Positions 7,649-16,379 are shown, counted from the first letter of the stretch. The stretch is 24,970 bases of DNA from JBOHRE01 sp050732635 (GCA_050732635.1 JBOHRE010000048.1:1-24970), one strand, 5' to 3'. Translations and numbers: made by a program. The notes: generated by a model from the sequence alone, not told the origin.

Positions 7649-8260
7649 ATGAACAGATATCGGCCGCGGCGAGACTCGACCCGTACGCGCTTCCTGTTTG
7701 TACTGTTTCTCCTGCTCCTGGGCGAGACACGCCCAGCGGCCGCACAAGTCCCGGCCGTCAGCCGCGTCGGCATCGGCTATGTAGCGAATGCTCCCGATCT
7801 GCTCGCCGGTGGCGGCGCCTACGCGATCTTCCCGCTGCTGGGCGGCCTCGGAGTGTACGTGGACGCCAAGTTCGATGTTGACAGCCCCGGCAGTGAGGAC
7901 ACCTTTACACGCGAGATCACGCGCGAGCAGGCGGAAGCGTTCGGAGACCTGACCTTTCAGGTGCAGGACAGCTACCGCAGCTTCAATGCTGCACTGGTGC
8001 GGCCGCTCTCTCCGACGTTCACCCTGTATGCGGGTGCAGGCTACGCCCAGTGGAGCCGCTACTATGAGTATCGTGACCCGAGTCAGGAGCGCGGGTTCGC
8101 CGGCTTCTACTGGGTCGAGGAACCCGACGAGGCGGGCTCCCGACTCAACCTGCTGGGCGGCGCCTTTATGCGCATCAGCCGCTGGATCGATATCCAGGTC
8201 GGCCTGGAATCGGCGCCTCGGGGCTTTACGGTCGGCGCTTCCGTTCCGCTGACGCTCTGA
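7649..8260 (+). CDS. Exported protein of unknown function, probable small outer-membrane beta-barrel
   Basis: A 203-residue exported protein of no family that can be named. The start ATG 7649 is chosen because AGAGGA lies just upstream and because it opens with a basic stretch, a hydrophobic core (FLFVLFLLLLG) and a cleavage site AAA before QVPAVS, a good Sec signal peptide. The mature part is rich in alternating hydrophobic and polar residues with Gly and aromatic residues (VGIGYVANAPDLLAGGGAYAIF, TLYAGAGYAQWSRYYEYRD) and ends in GFTVGASVPLTL, a pattern typical of 8-stranded outer-membrane barrels. An upstream in-frame extension to 7268 crosses the terminator and is not used. No cysteine is present in the mature chain. 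The neighbours give no functional hint beyond a general envelope theme. Confidence 0.75.
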   Translation: MNRYRPRRDSTRTRFLFVLFLLLLGETRPAAAQVPAVSRVGIGYVANAPDLLAGGGAYAIFPLLGGLGVYVDAKFDVDSPGSEDTFTREITREQAEAFGDLTFQVQDSYRSFNAALVRPLSPTFTLYAGAGYAQWSRYYEYRDPSQERGFAGFYWVEEPDEAGSRLNLLGGAFMRISRWIDIQVGLESAPRGFTVGASVPLTL

Positions 8261-8271
8261 CGAGCCGAGTC

Positions 8272-8298
8272 GTGCCCGTGGCGCCCCGGCGCGGGCAC
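8272..8298. other. Intergenic hairpin
   Basis: GTGCCCG (8272-8278) pairs with CGGGCAC (8292-8298) across a 13-base GC-rich loop, between the exported-protein stop and the next lipoprotein gene. There is no T-run, so it is at best a weak terminator or an RNA-stability element. Confidence 0.4.
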
Positions 8299-8327
8299 CA
8301 GTGAATCATCAATCTGGAGAAGCACCG

Positions 8328-8726
8328 ATGAACAGGAATCGCACACTGCTGCCACTCTCATTGGCGGTCGTACTGCTCGTTACTGCGTGCGCGACGACAG
8401 CGAGCGGTGAAGCGAACACGCGACGGGATCTACTCACGCGTGAGGAGATCATGGGCGTGAGCGCTCTGAATCTCTTCGATGTCGTGCAGCGGCTGCGGCC
8501 CCGCTGGCTGGAGGTGCGCAGCGAGCGCAGTCTGGGCCCTAACGCGCGCCCGACCGAGATCCTCGTCTTTCAGGGTCAGGCGCTGCTGGGCGGAACCGCA
8601 ATCCTGCAGCAGTTCGCGCCCGACGTGGCGTACGAGATGCAATGGCTGGACGCGGCGACGGCGGCGGCGAGCTTACCGGTGGGCGACCGGCGCGTCGCGG
8701 GCGCGATCGTGATCCGGACGCGCTGA
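8328..8726 (+). CDS. Lipoprotein with a degenerate TonB-receptor plug-like domain, no barrel
   Basis: A 132-residue lipoprotein. ATG 8328 is preceded by GGAG (8316-8319) and opens a lipoprotein signal with lipobox VTAC and lipidated Cys21; a nearer-upstream in-frame ATG at 8301 lacks these features. The mature part resembles the plug domain of TonB-dependent receptors: LLTREEIMGVSALNLFDVV, RPRWLEVR, a strand TEILVFQGQ in place of the usual YVDG, and the terminal GAIVIRTR that normally closes a plug. No beta-barrel follows, because the stop comes at the plug boundary. It converges on the minus-strand regulatory-domain/plug gene only 24 bases away. Function is unknown; a periplasmic or surface decoy or docking partner for receptors is conceivable. 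Confidence 0.75.
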   Translation: MNRNRTLLPLSLAVVLLVTACATTASGEANTRRDLLTREEIMGVSALNLFDVVQRLRPRWLEVRSERSLGPNARPTEILVFQGQALLGGTAILQQFAPDVAYEMQWLDAATAAASLPVGDRRVAGAIVIRTR

Positions 8727-8750
8727 GGTCTACTGCGTTCAGCCGTGCGC

Positions 8751-9536
8751 TCAGCCGCCGCGCCGCGTCCAGACCGCGATCACGCCGCAGTGCGCGTCCG
8801 GGTTCAGGAACTCGGCTGGCACCGTGCTCAGACCGTGATAGACCTCGATGCCTTCGACCGATGCCGGCGAGACGATGTCATCCAGCACGAAAGGATTCGA
8901 CGGGCCGCCCGTCTGCGCGATGCGGCGGTTCACCAGGAAGCCGTCGACGAAGATCTGCGTACGGCAGTTGCGGCCGAGGCTGCGCGCCATCTGCACCACG
9001 CGCCTGTGACCGGGACCGCCGCCCTCCAGCCGCACACCGGGCACCATTTGCAGCATGTCGGTCACGTACATCGGGTTGCGCCGCTCGATGTCCGCGCGTG
9101 TGATGTAGTAGCCCATTCCATTGGTCAGCCGGTGCCGGAATCCGTCCAGCATGGGACTCGGGTGCACGCTGGCGCGCGCGACGACCTCGAGCGGGGCCAG
9201 CAGCAGAGCCTCCGGATCGAGCCGCAGCTCGATGCGGAAGAAGTCATGCCCGTCGAAAAACAGGAACGGCGTGTGCTGCCGCGTGAATCCAAGGCGTGTC
9301 GCAAGCAGCCTGGCGCCGGCGCCACGGCGTACGGTCAGCTCGAAATGGCCCAGCGAGTCGGTCAGCGCCTGTCCCAGGAAGGCGCCGCCCCGGTTGCGAG
9401 CGACGACATGGGCATCGTCGATCGGTTCGCCGGATTCGTTCGAGATCACTCGGCCCACGAGCCGGACCTGAGCCTCGAGGCTCGCCACGGCGAGGAGTTG
9501 CCCGAGCAGCAGGCCGAGAAGCAGAAGAGTGCGCAT
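8751..9536 (-). CDS. Exported carboxypeptidase-regulatory-like plus plug domain protein, no barrel
   Basis: A 261-residue exported protein. ATG 9536 is favoured by GGAGG five bases upstream, a TTGAAC-N17-TAGATT promoter and a clean signal peptide (MRTLLLLGLLLGQLLAVASLEAQ, probable cleavage after EA). A carboxypeptidase-regulatory-like beta-sandwich follows (RLVGRVISNESGEPIDDAHV through about residue 110). A plug-like domain comes next (YITRADIERRNPMYVTDMLQ, TQIFVDGFLVNRR) and ends in CGVIAVWTRRGG. This is the N-terminal half of a SusC-type receptor without its barrel. Cysteines occur in the plug at NCRTQ and HCGVI and might pair. The gene lies divergent to the cupin gene. Role unknown; it is one of three barrel-less plug proteins in the window. 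Confidence 0.82.
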   Translation of the reverse strand: MRTLLLLGLLLGQLLAVASLEAQVRLVGRVISNESGEPIDDAHVVARNRGGAFLGQALTDSLGHFELTVRRGAGARLLATRLGFTRQHTPFLFFDGHDFFRIELRLDPEALLLAPLEVVARASVHPSPMLDGFRHRLTNGMGYYITRADIERRNPMYVTDMLQMVPGVRLEGGGPGHRRVVQMARSLGRNCRTQIFVDGFLVNRRIAQTGGPSNPFVLDDIVSPASVEGIEVYHGLSTVPAEFLNPDAHCGVIAVWTRRGG

Positions 9537-9558
9537 ATGGCCTCCAAGCGCCTGATCG

Positions 9559-9587
9559 AATCTACTGCCTCGTTGCGGCCGGTTCAA
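9559..9587 (-). promoter_or_regulatory. Promoter of the regulatory-domain/plug gene
   Basis: On the minus strand TTGAAC (9587-9582) is followed by a 17-base spacer and TAGATT (9564-9559). The predicted start near 9552 leaves a short leader carrying the GGAGG site before ATG 9536. Confidence 0.6.
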
Positions 9588-9649
9588 CCTGCTGGGGATG
9601 AGTCGGGCAGCGGCCGCGACCTTCCGGCCCTGCTGCAGCGCGAGCGCCG

Positions 9650-10009
9650 ATGAGCTGGCTGGCGCCCGTGCGGCGGGTGGAGAAGCCGTGGGGCCACGAG
9701 CTGGTCTGGGCCAGCACCGACCAGTACGTCGGCAAGGTGCTCCATGTGAAGGCGGGCCACGCATTGTCGCTCCAGTATCATCGCATGAAGGACGAGACGA
9801 TCCACCTGCTCAGCGGTGCCGCGCGCGTCTGGGTGGGTCCGCTCGGTGCGGAGCTGGAGGAGCTTGCCGTCGAGGTCGGGCAGAGCCTGCGGCTGCGGCC
9901 CGGCTCGGTGCACCGGATCGAGGCGGTCACCGATGTGGAGCTGCTCGAGGCATCCACGCCGCACCTCGACGACGTCGTGCGTCTGGAGGATCGCTACGGC
10001 CGCACATGA
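9650..10009 (+). CDS. Cupin domain protein, mannose-6-phosphate isomerase-like
   Basis: A 119-residue single-domain cupin. The opening RRVEKPWGHELVWASTDQYVGKVLHVKAG and the metal-binding pattern LSLQYHRMKDE, followed by the second cupin motif LRPGSVHRIEAVTDVELLE, match the stand-alone cupins related to the C-terminal domain of type II phosphomannose isomerase. His in QYH, Glu in KDE and His in SVHRI are the likely metal ligands. Such proteins may isomerise or bind phosphorylated sugars or other small molecules; the substrate is not deducible. ATG 9650 has only a weak ribosome-binding site. folK starts 34 bases downstream in the same direction, so the two are probably co-transcribed. Confidence 0.82.
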   Translation: MSWLAPVRRVEKPWGHELVWASTDQYVGKVLHVKAGHALSLQYHRMKDETIHLLSGAARVWVGPLGAELEELAVEVGQSLRLRPGSVHRIEAVTDVELLEASTPHLDDVVRLEDRYGRT

Positions 10010-10043
10010 GACAGGACAGGCGCAGGCTGCTGGCGGCGAGCTC

Positions 10044-10571
10044 GTGCTGCTGGGCCTCGGCACCAACCTCGGGGATCGTCGTCTCAATTTGAGACGCGCT
10101 CTCGAGGCACTGCAGGAGGTCATGACACTGCAGAGGATCTCCACGATCTACGGCAGTGATCCGGTCGGGTTTGCCGAGCAGCCTCTTTTCTGGAATGCCG
10201 TGGTACGTGGCCGAACGCGTCTCGAGCCGACCGACCTGCTCGACTGCACGCAGGCCATCGAGCGGGCGCTCGGCCGTCAGCCATCCACTGTCCGCAACGC
10301 GCCCCGGGCGATCGACATCGATCTCCTGCTTTTCGACCAGGCAACCATCGGGACGGCTACGCTGACGCTGCCGCATCCACGCCTGCTCCAGCGCGCCTTC
10401 TGCCTCCGGCCGAGCGCCGAGATCGCCGGTGAGATGGTGCACCCGGCCACCGGCCGGACCCTGGCAGAGCACTGGGCCGCTGCACCGCCTCCGGGGCGGA
10501 CCTGGCCGCTGTTTCCCGGCGCCGAGCTGCTGGGCCCTGGCGACGGCGCCCACGGCGCATGCGCCGAGTGA
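10044..10571 (+). CDS. folK: 2-amino-4-hydroxy-6-hydroxymethyldihydropteridine pyrophosphokinase
   Basis: HPPK transfers pyrophosphate from ATP to 6-hydroxymethyl-7,8-dihydropterin in folate synthesis. The protein begins with the family hallmark LLGLGTNLGDR, has FWNAVVRGRT, and carries the signature RNAPRAIDIDLLLFD with the two catalytic Asp residues that bind magnesium. LPHPRLLQRAFCLRP is the typical C-terminal segment. GTG 10044 is chosen because it puts the initiator right before LLGLGTNLGDR, as in other HPPKs; the open frame continues upstream inside the cupin gene without homology. The product is then 175 residues. Its last codons overlap the next gene by 13 bases, indicating translational coupling. 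No other folate gene is in the window. Confidence 0.92.
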   Translation: MLLGLGTNLGDRRLNLRRALEALQEVMTLQRISTIYGSDPVGFAEQPLFWNAVVRGRTRLEPTDLLDCTQAIERALGRQPSTVRNAPRAIDIDLLLFDQATIGTATLTLPHPRLLQRAFCLRPSAEIAGEMVHPATGRTLAEHWAAAPPPGRTWPLFPGAELLGPGDGAHGACAE

Positions 10572-11806
10572 GCCGCGTGCGCAGCCGGATCACACACCAG
10601 GCGCTGCTCGCGCTGCTCCTCTGCTGGCTGCCGCTCGCGTGCCGCGCGCAGGAGCCGTCCGATCCCGAGATCGCGGCCGTGATCACCGAGCTGTTGCCGC
10701 GCATCGAGGAGATCAGCGGGCTCGAGGCGCGCGATTCGATCCGTTTCGCGCGTCGCCCCGCCGCCGAGCTGCGCCGCTACATCGAGGACCAGATCACCGA
10801 GCAGTTGCCGCCCGAGGAGCTCCGAGCCGTCCGCGAAGTCTACACTCTGCTCGGCCTGATTCCCGACACCATCGACCTGCGCGCCCTGCTGCTCGATCTG
10901 TACGGCGAGCAGGTGCTCGGCTATTACGATCCCGACGATCGCCGCCTGTACCTCGTCGAGGGCGTCGGACCCGAGACACTGCGACCCGTGCTCGCACACG
11001 AAATCGTGCACGCGCTCCAGGACCAGCACACCGACCTCGACTCACTCGTCTCGCGCGACCGAGGCAATGATCGGCAGCTCGCTGCCCAGGCGGCCATGGA
11101 GGGCCACGCCACGCTGGTCATGATGCTGCATAGCCTCGAGGAGACGCTCGGCCGGGAGCTGCCGCCTAGCGAACTGCCGGACCTCACCGAGCAAGTCGCA
11201 GTCGGCCTCGAGGCGCAGAACGAGCAGTTTCCGGTGTTCGGCTCCGCGCCCCGCATCATCCGTGAAACCCTGCTCTTTCCCTATACCGGAGGCGCCACGT
11301 TCGTCCAAGCGCTTTGGCGACGATACCCGGGCACCGCGCCGATCGATTCGCTGCTGCCGCAGTCGACGGAACAGGTGCGTGACCCCGACGGCCGCTTCTT
11401 CGAGGCGCGCGACCCACCCACCGAGCTGCGTCTCGACATCGAGCCCGGCGACTGGGAGGTCGCGTACCAGAACGATCTCGGGCAGCTCGAGACCGCCGTC
11501 CTGCTGGAGGAGCACCTCGGCGCCGCTGCCGCCGAAGCCGCCCATGGCTGGGATGGCGATCGTTACGCGCTGCTGCATCACGCAGACGCGCGAGCCCTCG
11601 TCTGGTACTCCGTCTGGGACGACGCGGACTCGGCCGATGCCTTCGCCGATGCCTATCGCGCTGTAGCGCGACGATTTCCCAACGGCTCGACGACCGTGGC
11701 GCGCCTCGAAACCGCCGGCGTGCCCACCGTACGCGTGGTCCACCGCCCCGCAGGCGACGGCGCGCCACCACTGCCGCAGCTGCGCCTTCGCCTAGGTCCA
11801 CCATGA
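10559..11806 (+). CDS. Exported putative zinc metallopeptidase (HEXXH)
   Basis: A 415-residue protein with a signal sequence whose hydrophobic core ends in LPLAC (Cys28, possible lipobox) before RAQEPSDPE. The central part has YGEQVLGYYDPDDRRLYLVEG, then LAHEIVHALQDQ with the zinc-binding HEIVH at residues 147-151. A downstream AAMEGHATLVM supplies a likely third ligand, Glu181, giving a gluzincin-type HEXXH plus E pattern. The rest shows no recognised domain. It should act in the periplasm or on the envelope, but substrates are unknown. It overlaps folK by 13 bases, so it is at the end of the cupin-folK run, although no functional link is obvious. The start could also be a few codons later. 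Catalytic type is a good inference; the precise family name is not certain. Confidence 0.82.
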   Translation: MRRVSRVRSRITHQALLALLLCWLPLACRAQEPSDPEIAAVITELLPRIEEISGLEARDSIRFARRPAAELRRYIEDQITEQLPPEELRAVREVYTLLGLIPDTIDLRALLLDLYGEQVLGYYDPDDRRLYLVEGVGPETLRPVLAHEIVHALQDQHTDLDSLVSRDRGNDRQLAAQAAMEGHATLVMMLHSLEETLGRELPPSELPDLTEQVAVGLEAQNEQFPVFGSAPRIIRETLLFPYTGGATFVQALWRRYPGTAPIDSLLPQSTEQVRDPDGRFFEARDPPTELRLDIEPGDWEVAYQNDLGQLETAVLLEEHLGAAAAEAAHGWDGDRYALLHHADARALVWYSVWDDADSADAFADAYRAVARRFPNGSTTVARLETAGVPTVRVVHRPAGDGAPPLPQLRLRLGPP

Positions 11807-11913
11807 TTCCGCCCGTCTCCGCGACCGCCCTGGCGGCGGCGGCCGATTATTCGTCACAAATACCGAGCCAAATACGTTCAGAAGTGAGACGATCCGCTTG
11901 TTTCAGAACCCAA

Positions 11914-11920
11914 GGGGGAG
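11914..11920 (+). promoter_or_regulatory. Shine-Dalgarno site for susC 2
   Basis: GGGGGAG just before ATG 11923 decides the start within a frame that stays open back to 11803. Upstream in 11807-11913 a weak promoter-like TTCGTC (11850-11855), 17 bases, TACGTT (11873-11878) is visible. Confidence 0.65.
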
Positions 11921-11922
11921 CC

Positions 11923-14900
11923 ATGCGAGCACCTGTCTCTGTGCGACTCGCGCTCGGCCTCGCGCTGAGCATCGCGTTCTCAGTCGAAGCCGAGAGTGCG
12001 CAGGCGCAGCAGGGCGCGGTTACGGGCCAGATCACCAGTGCTGAAGCGGGTCAACCGTTGATTGGTGCGCAGGTGGTCGTGGTCGGCACCAATCTGGGTA
12101 CGATCACGAATCAGCAGGGCCGCTACCGCATCGAAAACGTTCCCGTCGGCACGCACCAGATTCGTGTCGTCATGCTCGGCTTCGACGCCGCACCGCAAAC
12201 GGCCGTGGTTGCGGCCGGTGAAACGGCTACGGTGAATTTCGTGATGGAGACGTCCGCGCTGAGTCTGGATGCGGTCGTCGTCACCGCGACCGGACAGCAG
12301 CGCAGGCGGGAGCTGGCGAATGCGGTTTCACAGGTGCGTGCCGACGAAGTGCTCGAGCACGCGCAGATCACGACCGTCGGTGAGCTGCTCAACGCGCGTG
12401 CGCCCGGCGTCAGCGTGTTGCAGAGCTCTGGCACCACGGGCGCGGGTTCACGCATCCGCATCCGCGGCTCGAACAGCGTGTCGCTGTCGAACGAGCCGAT
12501 CATCTTCCTGGACGGCATCCGGATCGACAACTCATCCGACGCGCTGACGGTCGGCACGGGCGGTCAGGAGACCAACTCACTGCTCTTCCTGAACCCGGAA
12601 GACATCGAGAACATCGAGATCATCAAGGGACCGTCGGCGGCGACGCTGTATGGCACGGACGCCGCCAATGGCGTGATCCGCATCACGACCAAGCGAGGCA
12701 CCACTGCGGCTCCGCAGTGGAACTTCTACGCGGAACGCGGCATTCTCACGGATCCGAATGACTACGCGCTGAATTATCGCGGCCGGGCGGGCACGAGCAA
12801 CTGCTTCGTCTATCAGGTCGCAGCGGGAAGCTGTCAGCAGACGGAGCTGATCGCGTATCAGCCACTCGAGGACCCGGTGGTCAGCCCGTTCTCTGATGGC
12901 ACCCGGCAGCAGTATGGGCTCAGCGTGTCGGGCGGCGGCGAGACGGTCAACTACTTCCTCTCCGGTGAGTACGAGGATGAGATCGGCGTATTCGAGATCC
13001 CCGACTCCGCGCATCAGGCGCTTCGGGAGGCGCGGGGCAGCGAGCTACCCGAGAACCAGATCCACCCGAATTCGCTCGAGCGCTTCACGGTGCGGGCGAA
13101 CATCGGCGCCAACCTGCGTGACGACCTGCGGATCGGCCTGTCCACCGGCTACGTGACCGCAGACGTGCGCCTGCCACAGAACGACAACAACGCGCTGGGC
13201 ATCATCCCGAGCGGGTTGCTGGGCTCGCCGTTCAAGGAAAACCGTCGCGGCTGGGGCTTCATGCATCCGCAGGAGGTCTTCGCGCTGGAGGTGCTCCAGG
13301 ACGTCGACCGCTTCACCAGCAGTCTGCAGGTGAACTGGGAGCCCACCCGCTGGCAATGGTTGACGGGGCGCGGCACGGTCGGGCTGGACCTGACCACCCG
13401 TCACGATTCGCGCTATGCGCCGGTCGGTGAGGTGCCGTTCGGCCGCTCGATCCTGGGCAACCGTTCCTCGAACCGCATCCGAATCGCTGCTCAAACCGCC
13501 GATCTCGGTGCGACCGCAAGCTTTGGCGTGACGGAGGACATCACCTCGCGCAGCTCCGTCGGGCTGCAGTACTTCAGCAATCTGTTCCAGGCTACGTTCG
13601 CGTTCGGCGAGCAGCTCAGCCCGGGGTCGAAGTCACTCGGCGCGGCCGCAGAGACGGAGGCCAGTGAAGCCACGAGTGAATCCGTTACCCTAGGAACCTT
13701 CGTCGAACAGCAGTTCGGCTGGCGTGACCGGCTGTTCGTGACCGGCGCATTGCGCGCCGATGACAACAGCGCGTTCGGTCAGGACTTCGATTTCATCGTG
13801 TACCCGAAGCTCGGCGTCTCGTTCGTGGCGCTCGAGGGGTCCAGCCGCGCGTTCTTCGATGTGCTGAATTCATTGCGGCTCCGCGTCGCATGGGGTGCGT
13901 CGGGCGTCGCGCCAGGCCCGACCGATGCGCTGCGCTTCTTCGAGGCCACACCCGCAACGCTCGCCGGCACGGATGTGCCTGCCGTCACCTTCGGCGAGCT
14001 CGGCAATGTCGAGCTGAAGCCGGAGCGCTCCGAGGAGGTCGAGGCGGGCTTCGATTTCGGCCTGCTGGACGGGCGTCTTGGCGGCGAAGTCACGTACTAT
14101 CACAAGCAGACGGAGGACGCGCTCGTGCGGCGCCGCTTGCCGCCCTCGCTCGGGGTCAGCCGTGATCGTTTTGTGAATGTGGGATCGGTGAAGAACACCG
14201 GCTGGGAGCTCGGCCTCACTGCGCAGCTCCTCGATCTCGATCGAGTCGTCTGGGATCTGAGTGCGAATGCATCCTTCAACGACAACGAGCTGCTGGAGCT
14301 CGGCGAAGGCATCGAGCCGATCATCTTCGGCAATCAGCGGCATCAGGAGGGGTTTCCGCTGGGCGGCTACTGGGATCGTCCGATCACCTTCGCGGATGCG
14401 AACGGCGATGGTTTGATCTCTGCCGACGAGGTGCAGATCGACACTGCGCAGGCGTTCGTCGGGCCGCTCTTCCCTGAGCGCCAGGTGGGGATCAGCACCT
14501 CACTCACGTTGTTCGACTTCGTTCGGGTCGCCGCGCTGCTCGATCACAAAGGTGAGTTCTACAACTACAATCTCACCGAGGAATTCCGCTGCCGGTTCCA
14601 GATCTGCGAAGGGCTGAACAATCCGGCTGCTCCACTGGCCGAACAGGCACGTGCGGTCCAGACGATCACGCAGGGAGGCGCGCGCAGCTCGGCGCCCTAT
14701 ATCGAGCCGGCAGACTTCTGGAAGCTGCGCGAGGCATCCATCGCCTTCTTTGCGCCCGCGGAGTGGGCGGAGCGGATCGGCGGTCGCGCGCTGAGTCTGG
14801 TGCTCACGGGTCGCAACCTAGCCACATGGACTGACTACACCGGTCTGGACCCGGAGATCAACCAGGTTGGGCAGGATAACTTCGGCCAACGCGACTTCCT

Positions 14901-14952
14901 CACGCAGGCTCCCATCCGCACGTGGGTCGCACGCGTGAATGTGACCTTCTGA
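11923..14952 (+). CDS. SusC/RagA-type TonB-dependent outer-membrane receptor 2
   Basis: A 1,009-residue TonB-linked transporter. The signal peptide runs to AQA before QQGAVTG. The regulatory-like domain follows (GQITSAEAGQPLIGAQVVV, GTHQIRVVMLGFDAAP), then a Ton-box-like AVVVTATG, and a plug with RIRIRGSNSVSLSNEPIIFL, DGIRID and ATLYGTDAANGVIRITTKRG. The rest is barrel, closing with TWVARVNVTF and its terminal Phe. A DxDxD-like loop in the barrel, FADANGDGLISADEV, resembles an EF-hand/dockerin calcium loop, as often seen in SusC proteins. The paired susD starts 20 bases after the stop. The domain plan equals that of the first receptor, but the sequences have diverged far beyond a recent duplication, so a different substrate is likely. 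The substrate is not identifiable from context. Confidence 0.93.
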   Translation: MRAPVSVRLALGLALSIAFSVEAESAQAQQGAVTGQITSAEAGQPLIGAQVVVVGTNLGTITNQQGRYRIENVPVGTHQIRVVMLGFDAAPQTAVVAAGETATVNFVMETSALSLDAVVVTATGQQRRRELANAVSQVRADEVLEHAQITTVGELLNARAPGVSVLQSSGTTGAGSRIRIRGSNSVSLSNEPIIFLDGIRIDNSSDALTVGTGGQETNSLLFLNPEDIENIEIIKGPSAATLYGTDAANGVIRITTKRGTTAAPQWNFYAERGILTDPNDYALNYRGRAGTSNCFVYQVAAGSCQQTELIAYQPLEDPVVSPFSDGTRQQYGLSVSGGGETVNYFLSGEYEDEIGVFEIPDSAHQALREARGSELPENQIHPNSLERFTVRANIGANLRDDLRIGLSTGYVTADVRLPQNDNNALGIIPSGLLGSPFKENRRGWGFMHPQEVFALEVLQDVDRFTSSLQVNWEPTRWQWLTGRGTVGLDLTTRHDSRYAPVGEVPFGRSILGNRSSNRIRIAAQTADLGATASFGVTEDITSRSSVGLQYFSNLFQATFAFGEQLSPGSKSLGAAAETEASEATSESVTLGTFVEQQFGWRDRLFVTGALRADDNSAFGQDFDFIVYPKLGVSFVALEGSSRAFFDVLNSLRLRVAWGASGVAPGPTDALRFFEATPATLAGTDVPAVTFGELGNVELKPERSEEVEAGFDFGLLDGRLGGEVTYYHKQTEDALVRRRLPPSLGVSRDRFVNVGSVKNTGWELGLTAQLLDLDRVVWDLSANASFNDNELLELGEGIEPIIFGNQRHQEGFPLGGYWDRPITFADANGDGLISADEVQIDTAQAFVGPLFPERQVGISTSLTLFDFVRVAALLDHKGEFYNYNLTEEFRCRFQICEGLNNPAAPLAEQARAVQTITQGGARSSAPYIEPADFWKLREASIAFFAPAEWAERIGGRALSLVLTGRNLATWTDYTGLDPEINQVGQDNFGQRDFLTQAPIRTWVARVNVTF

Positions 14953-14972
14953 GGAAGAGGGAGAACCATACC

Positions 14973-16319
14973 ATGAGACAATCCCGAGCTTGCGCGGAGC
15001 GCCGAAACGCCGCCGCCCTCGTCCTGCTTGCCCTGGTGCCGCTGGCGGCGTGTGATGTCGGCAGCGTGCTCGAAATCGAAGATCCGGACATCATCACACC
15101 GGGAAGCCTGGAGGGTCCGATCGGACGAAACACCCTTTTCGCTGGTGCGCTCGGCGACTTCTCACGCGCATATGCCGGCGGCGCCGGTGGCGGCAGCTTT
15201 CTCGACGGCATCGTGACCACCGCCAGCTACATGTCGGACGAGGGGATCGCGTCCGGCACATTTCCGACCCGGCAGGAGTTCGACCAGCGCAGTGTAGCCA
15301 TCGACAATGGCACGCTGCGCGTGGTATTCCACGAGCTGCATCGCGCTCGGGTGGCGCTGGAGAACGCCGCGGCGACGCTTGGCGACGCAGATCCCGGGGA
15401 TGGCCGGGTGGGGCAGCTTCTTGCCTTTGCCGGCTACGCGTACCTCGGCTTCGGCGAGAACTTCTGCTCCGGGGTTCCGTTCAGCCAGGCTCCTCCGGCG
15501 GGCGAGCTCACGTTCGGTGAGCAGGCGACGACCGCGCAGATGTTGCAGTTCGCGATCGATCGCTTCGATGCCGCGATCGGGCAGGCCGGCGTCAGCTCGG
15601 AAGTGGCTGACCTCGCGCGGGTCGGTAAGGGTCGGGCGCTCGTCGGCCTCGGCCAGTACAGTGAAGCTGCGAGCGCAGTCGCGAGCGTGTCAACGGACTA
15701 CTTCTTCGGCATCGAGCACTCGATCAATACGGGTCGTCAGGAGAATGGCTACAACGCCGCGAACATAGAGACCGGGCGCATCTCGGTTGCCGATCGCGAG
15801 GGTAGCAACGGCCTCGACTTCCGTTCGGCCGGCGATCCGCGGATCGAGACGGTCCTGGTCGGGAAGGGGTTCGACAGCACGACCGATCAGTATGACCTGC
15901 TGCATTACCCGTACGGGTATGCACTTGCACGCAACGCACCGACGCCGCTGGCGAGCGGGATCGAGGCGCGACTGATCGAAGCCGAGGCGGCATTGAACGC
16001 CGGCGATGTGGCAGGCTTCCTGGCTGGGCTGAACGCCGCTCGCGCCGAGGGTGGCCTGCCGCCCGTGACGGATCCGGGTGCGGCTACGGCACGCGAGGAC
16101 CTGCTGTTCCGTGAGCGGGCGTTCTGGCTCTACGCCAGCGGCCATAGGCTGTCGGACCTCCGGCGTCTGATCCGCCAGTATGGCCATACCGAAGATGCGG
16201 TGTTTCCGACGGGCGCCTACTTCGAGGGCGGCATCTACGGCGATGATGTAAACTTGCCGATTCCAGAGGAAGAGGAGAACAACCCGAACTTCCGCGAGTG
16301 CCTGGACCGCAGTGCGTGA
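14973..16319 (+). CDS. SusD/RagB family surface lipoprotein 2
   Basis: A 448-residue lipoprotein, presumed lid of the receptor encoded 20 bases upstream. ATG 14973 follows GAGGAAGAGGGAGA and opens a signal peptide with LVPLAAC and lipidated Cys27; the frame upstream of it belongs to the receptor's end. The mature start DVGSVLEIEDPDIITPGSLEG and the C-terminal LIEAEAALNAGDVAGFLAGLNAAR followed by LFRERAFWLYASGHRLSDLRRL are diagnostic of the SusD-like family, here in its shorter form (many members exceed 500 residues). An internal FCSGVPFSQAPPAG contains a single Cys. A strong hairpin after the stop probably ends the transcript. The ligand is unknown. Confidence 0.9.
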   Translation: MRQSRACAERRNAAALVLLALVPLAACDVGSVLEIEDPDIITPGSLEGPIGRNTLFAGALGDFSRAYAGGAGGGSFLDGIVTTASYMSDEGIASGTFPTRQEFDQRSVAIDNGTLRVVFHELHRARVALENAAATLGDADPGDGRVGQLLAFAGYAYLGFGENFCSGVPFSQAPPAGELTFGEQATTAQMLQFAIDRFDAAIGQAGVSSEVADLARVGKGRALVGLGQYSEAASAVASVSTDYFFGIEHSINTGRQENGYNAANIETGRISVADREGSNGLDFRSAGDPRIETVLVGKGFDSTTDQYDLLHYPYGYALARNAPTPLASGIEARLIEAEAALNAGDVAGFLAGLNAARAEGGLPPVTDPGAATAREDLLFRERAFWLYASGHRLSDLRRLIRQYGHTEDAVFPTGAYFEGGIYGDDVNLPIPEEEENNPNFRECLDRSA

Positions 16320-16348
16320 CGTACCCCTCGTCCGGCGCAGTTTGAAAG

Positions 16349-16379
16349 CGGGCGGCACAGCGAGATGCTGTGCCGCCCG
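16349..16379 (+). terminator. 13-bp perfect hairpin after susD 2
   Basis: CGGGCGGCACAGC (16349-16361) and GCTGTGCCGCCCG (16367-16379) pair perfectly around GAGAT. It lies 30 bases after the susD stop and 29 before the convergent lipoprotein stop, so it can serve both strands. There is no T-run, so termination may need a factor. Confidence 0.75.
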
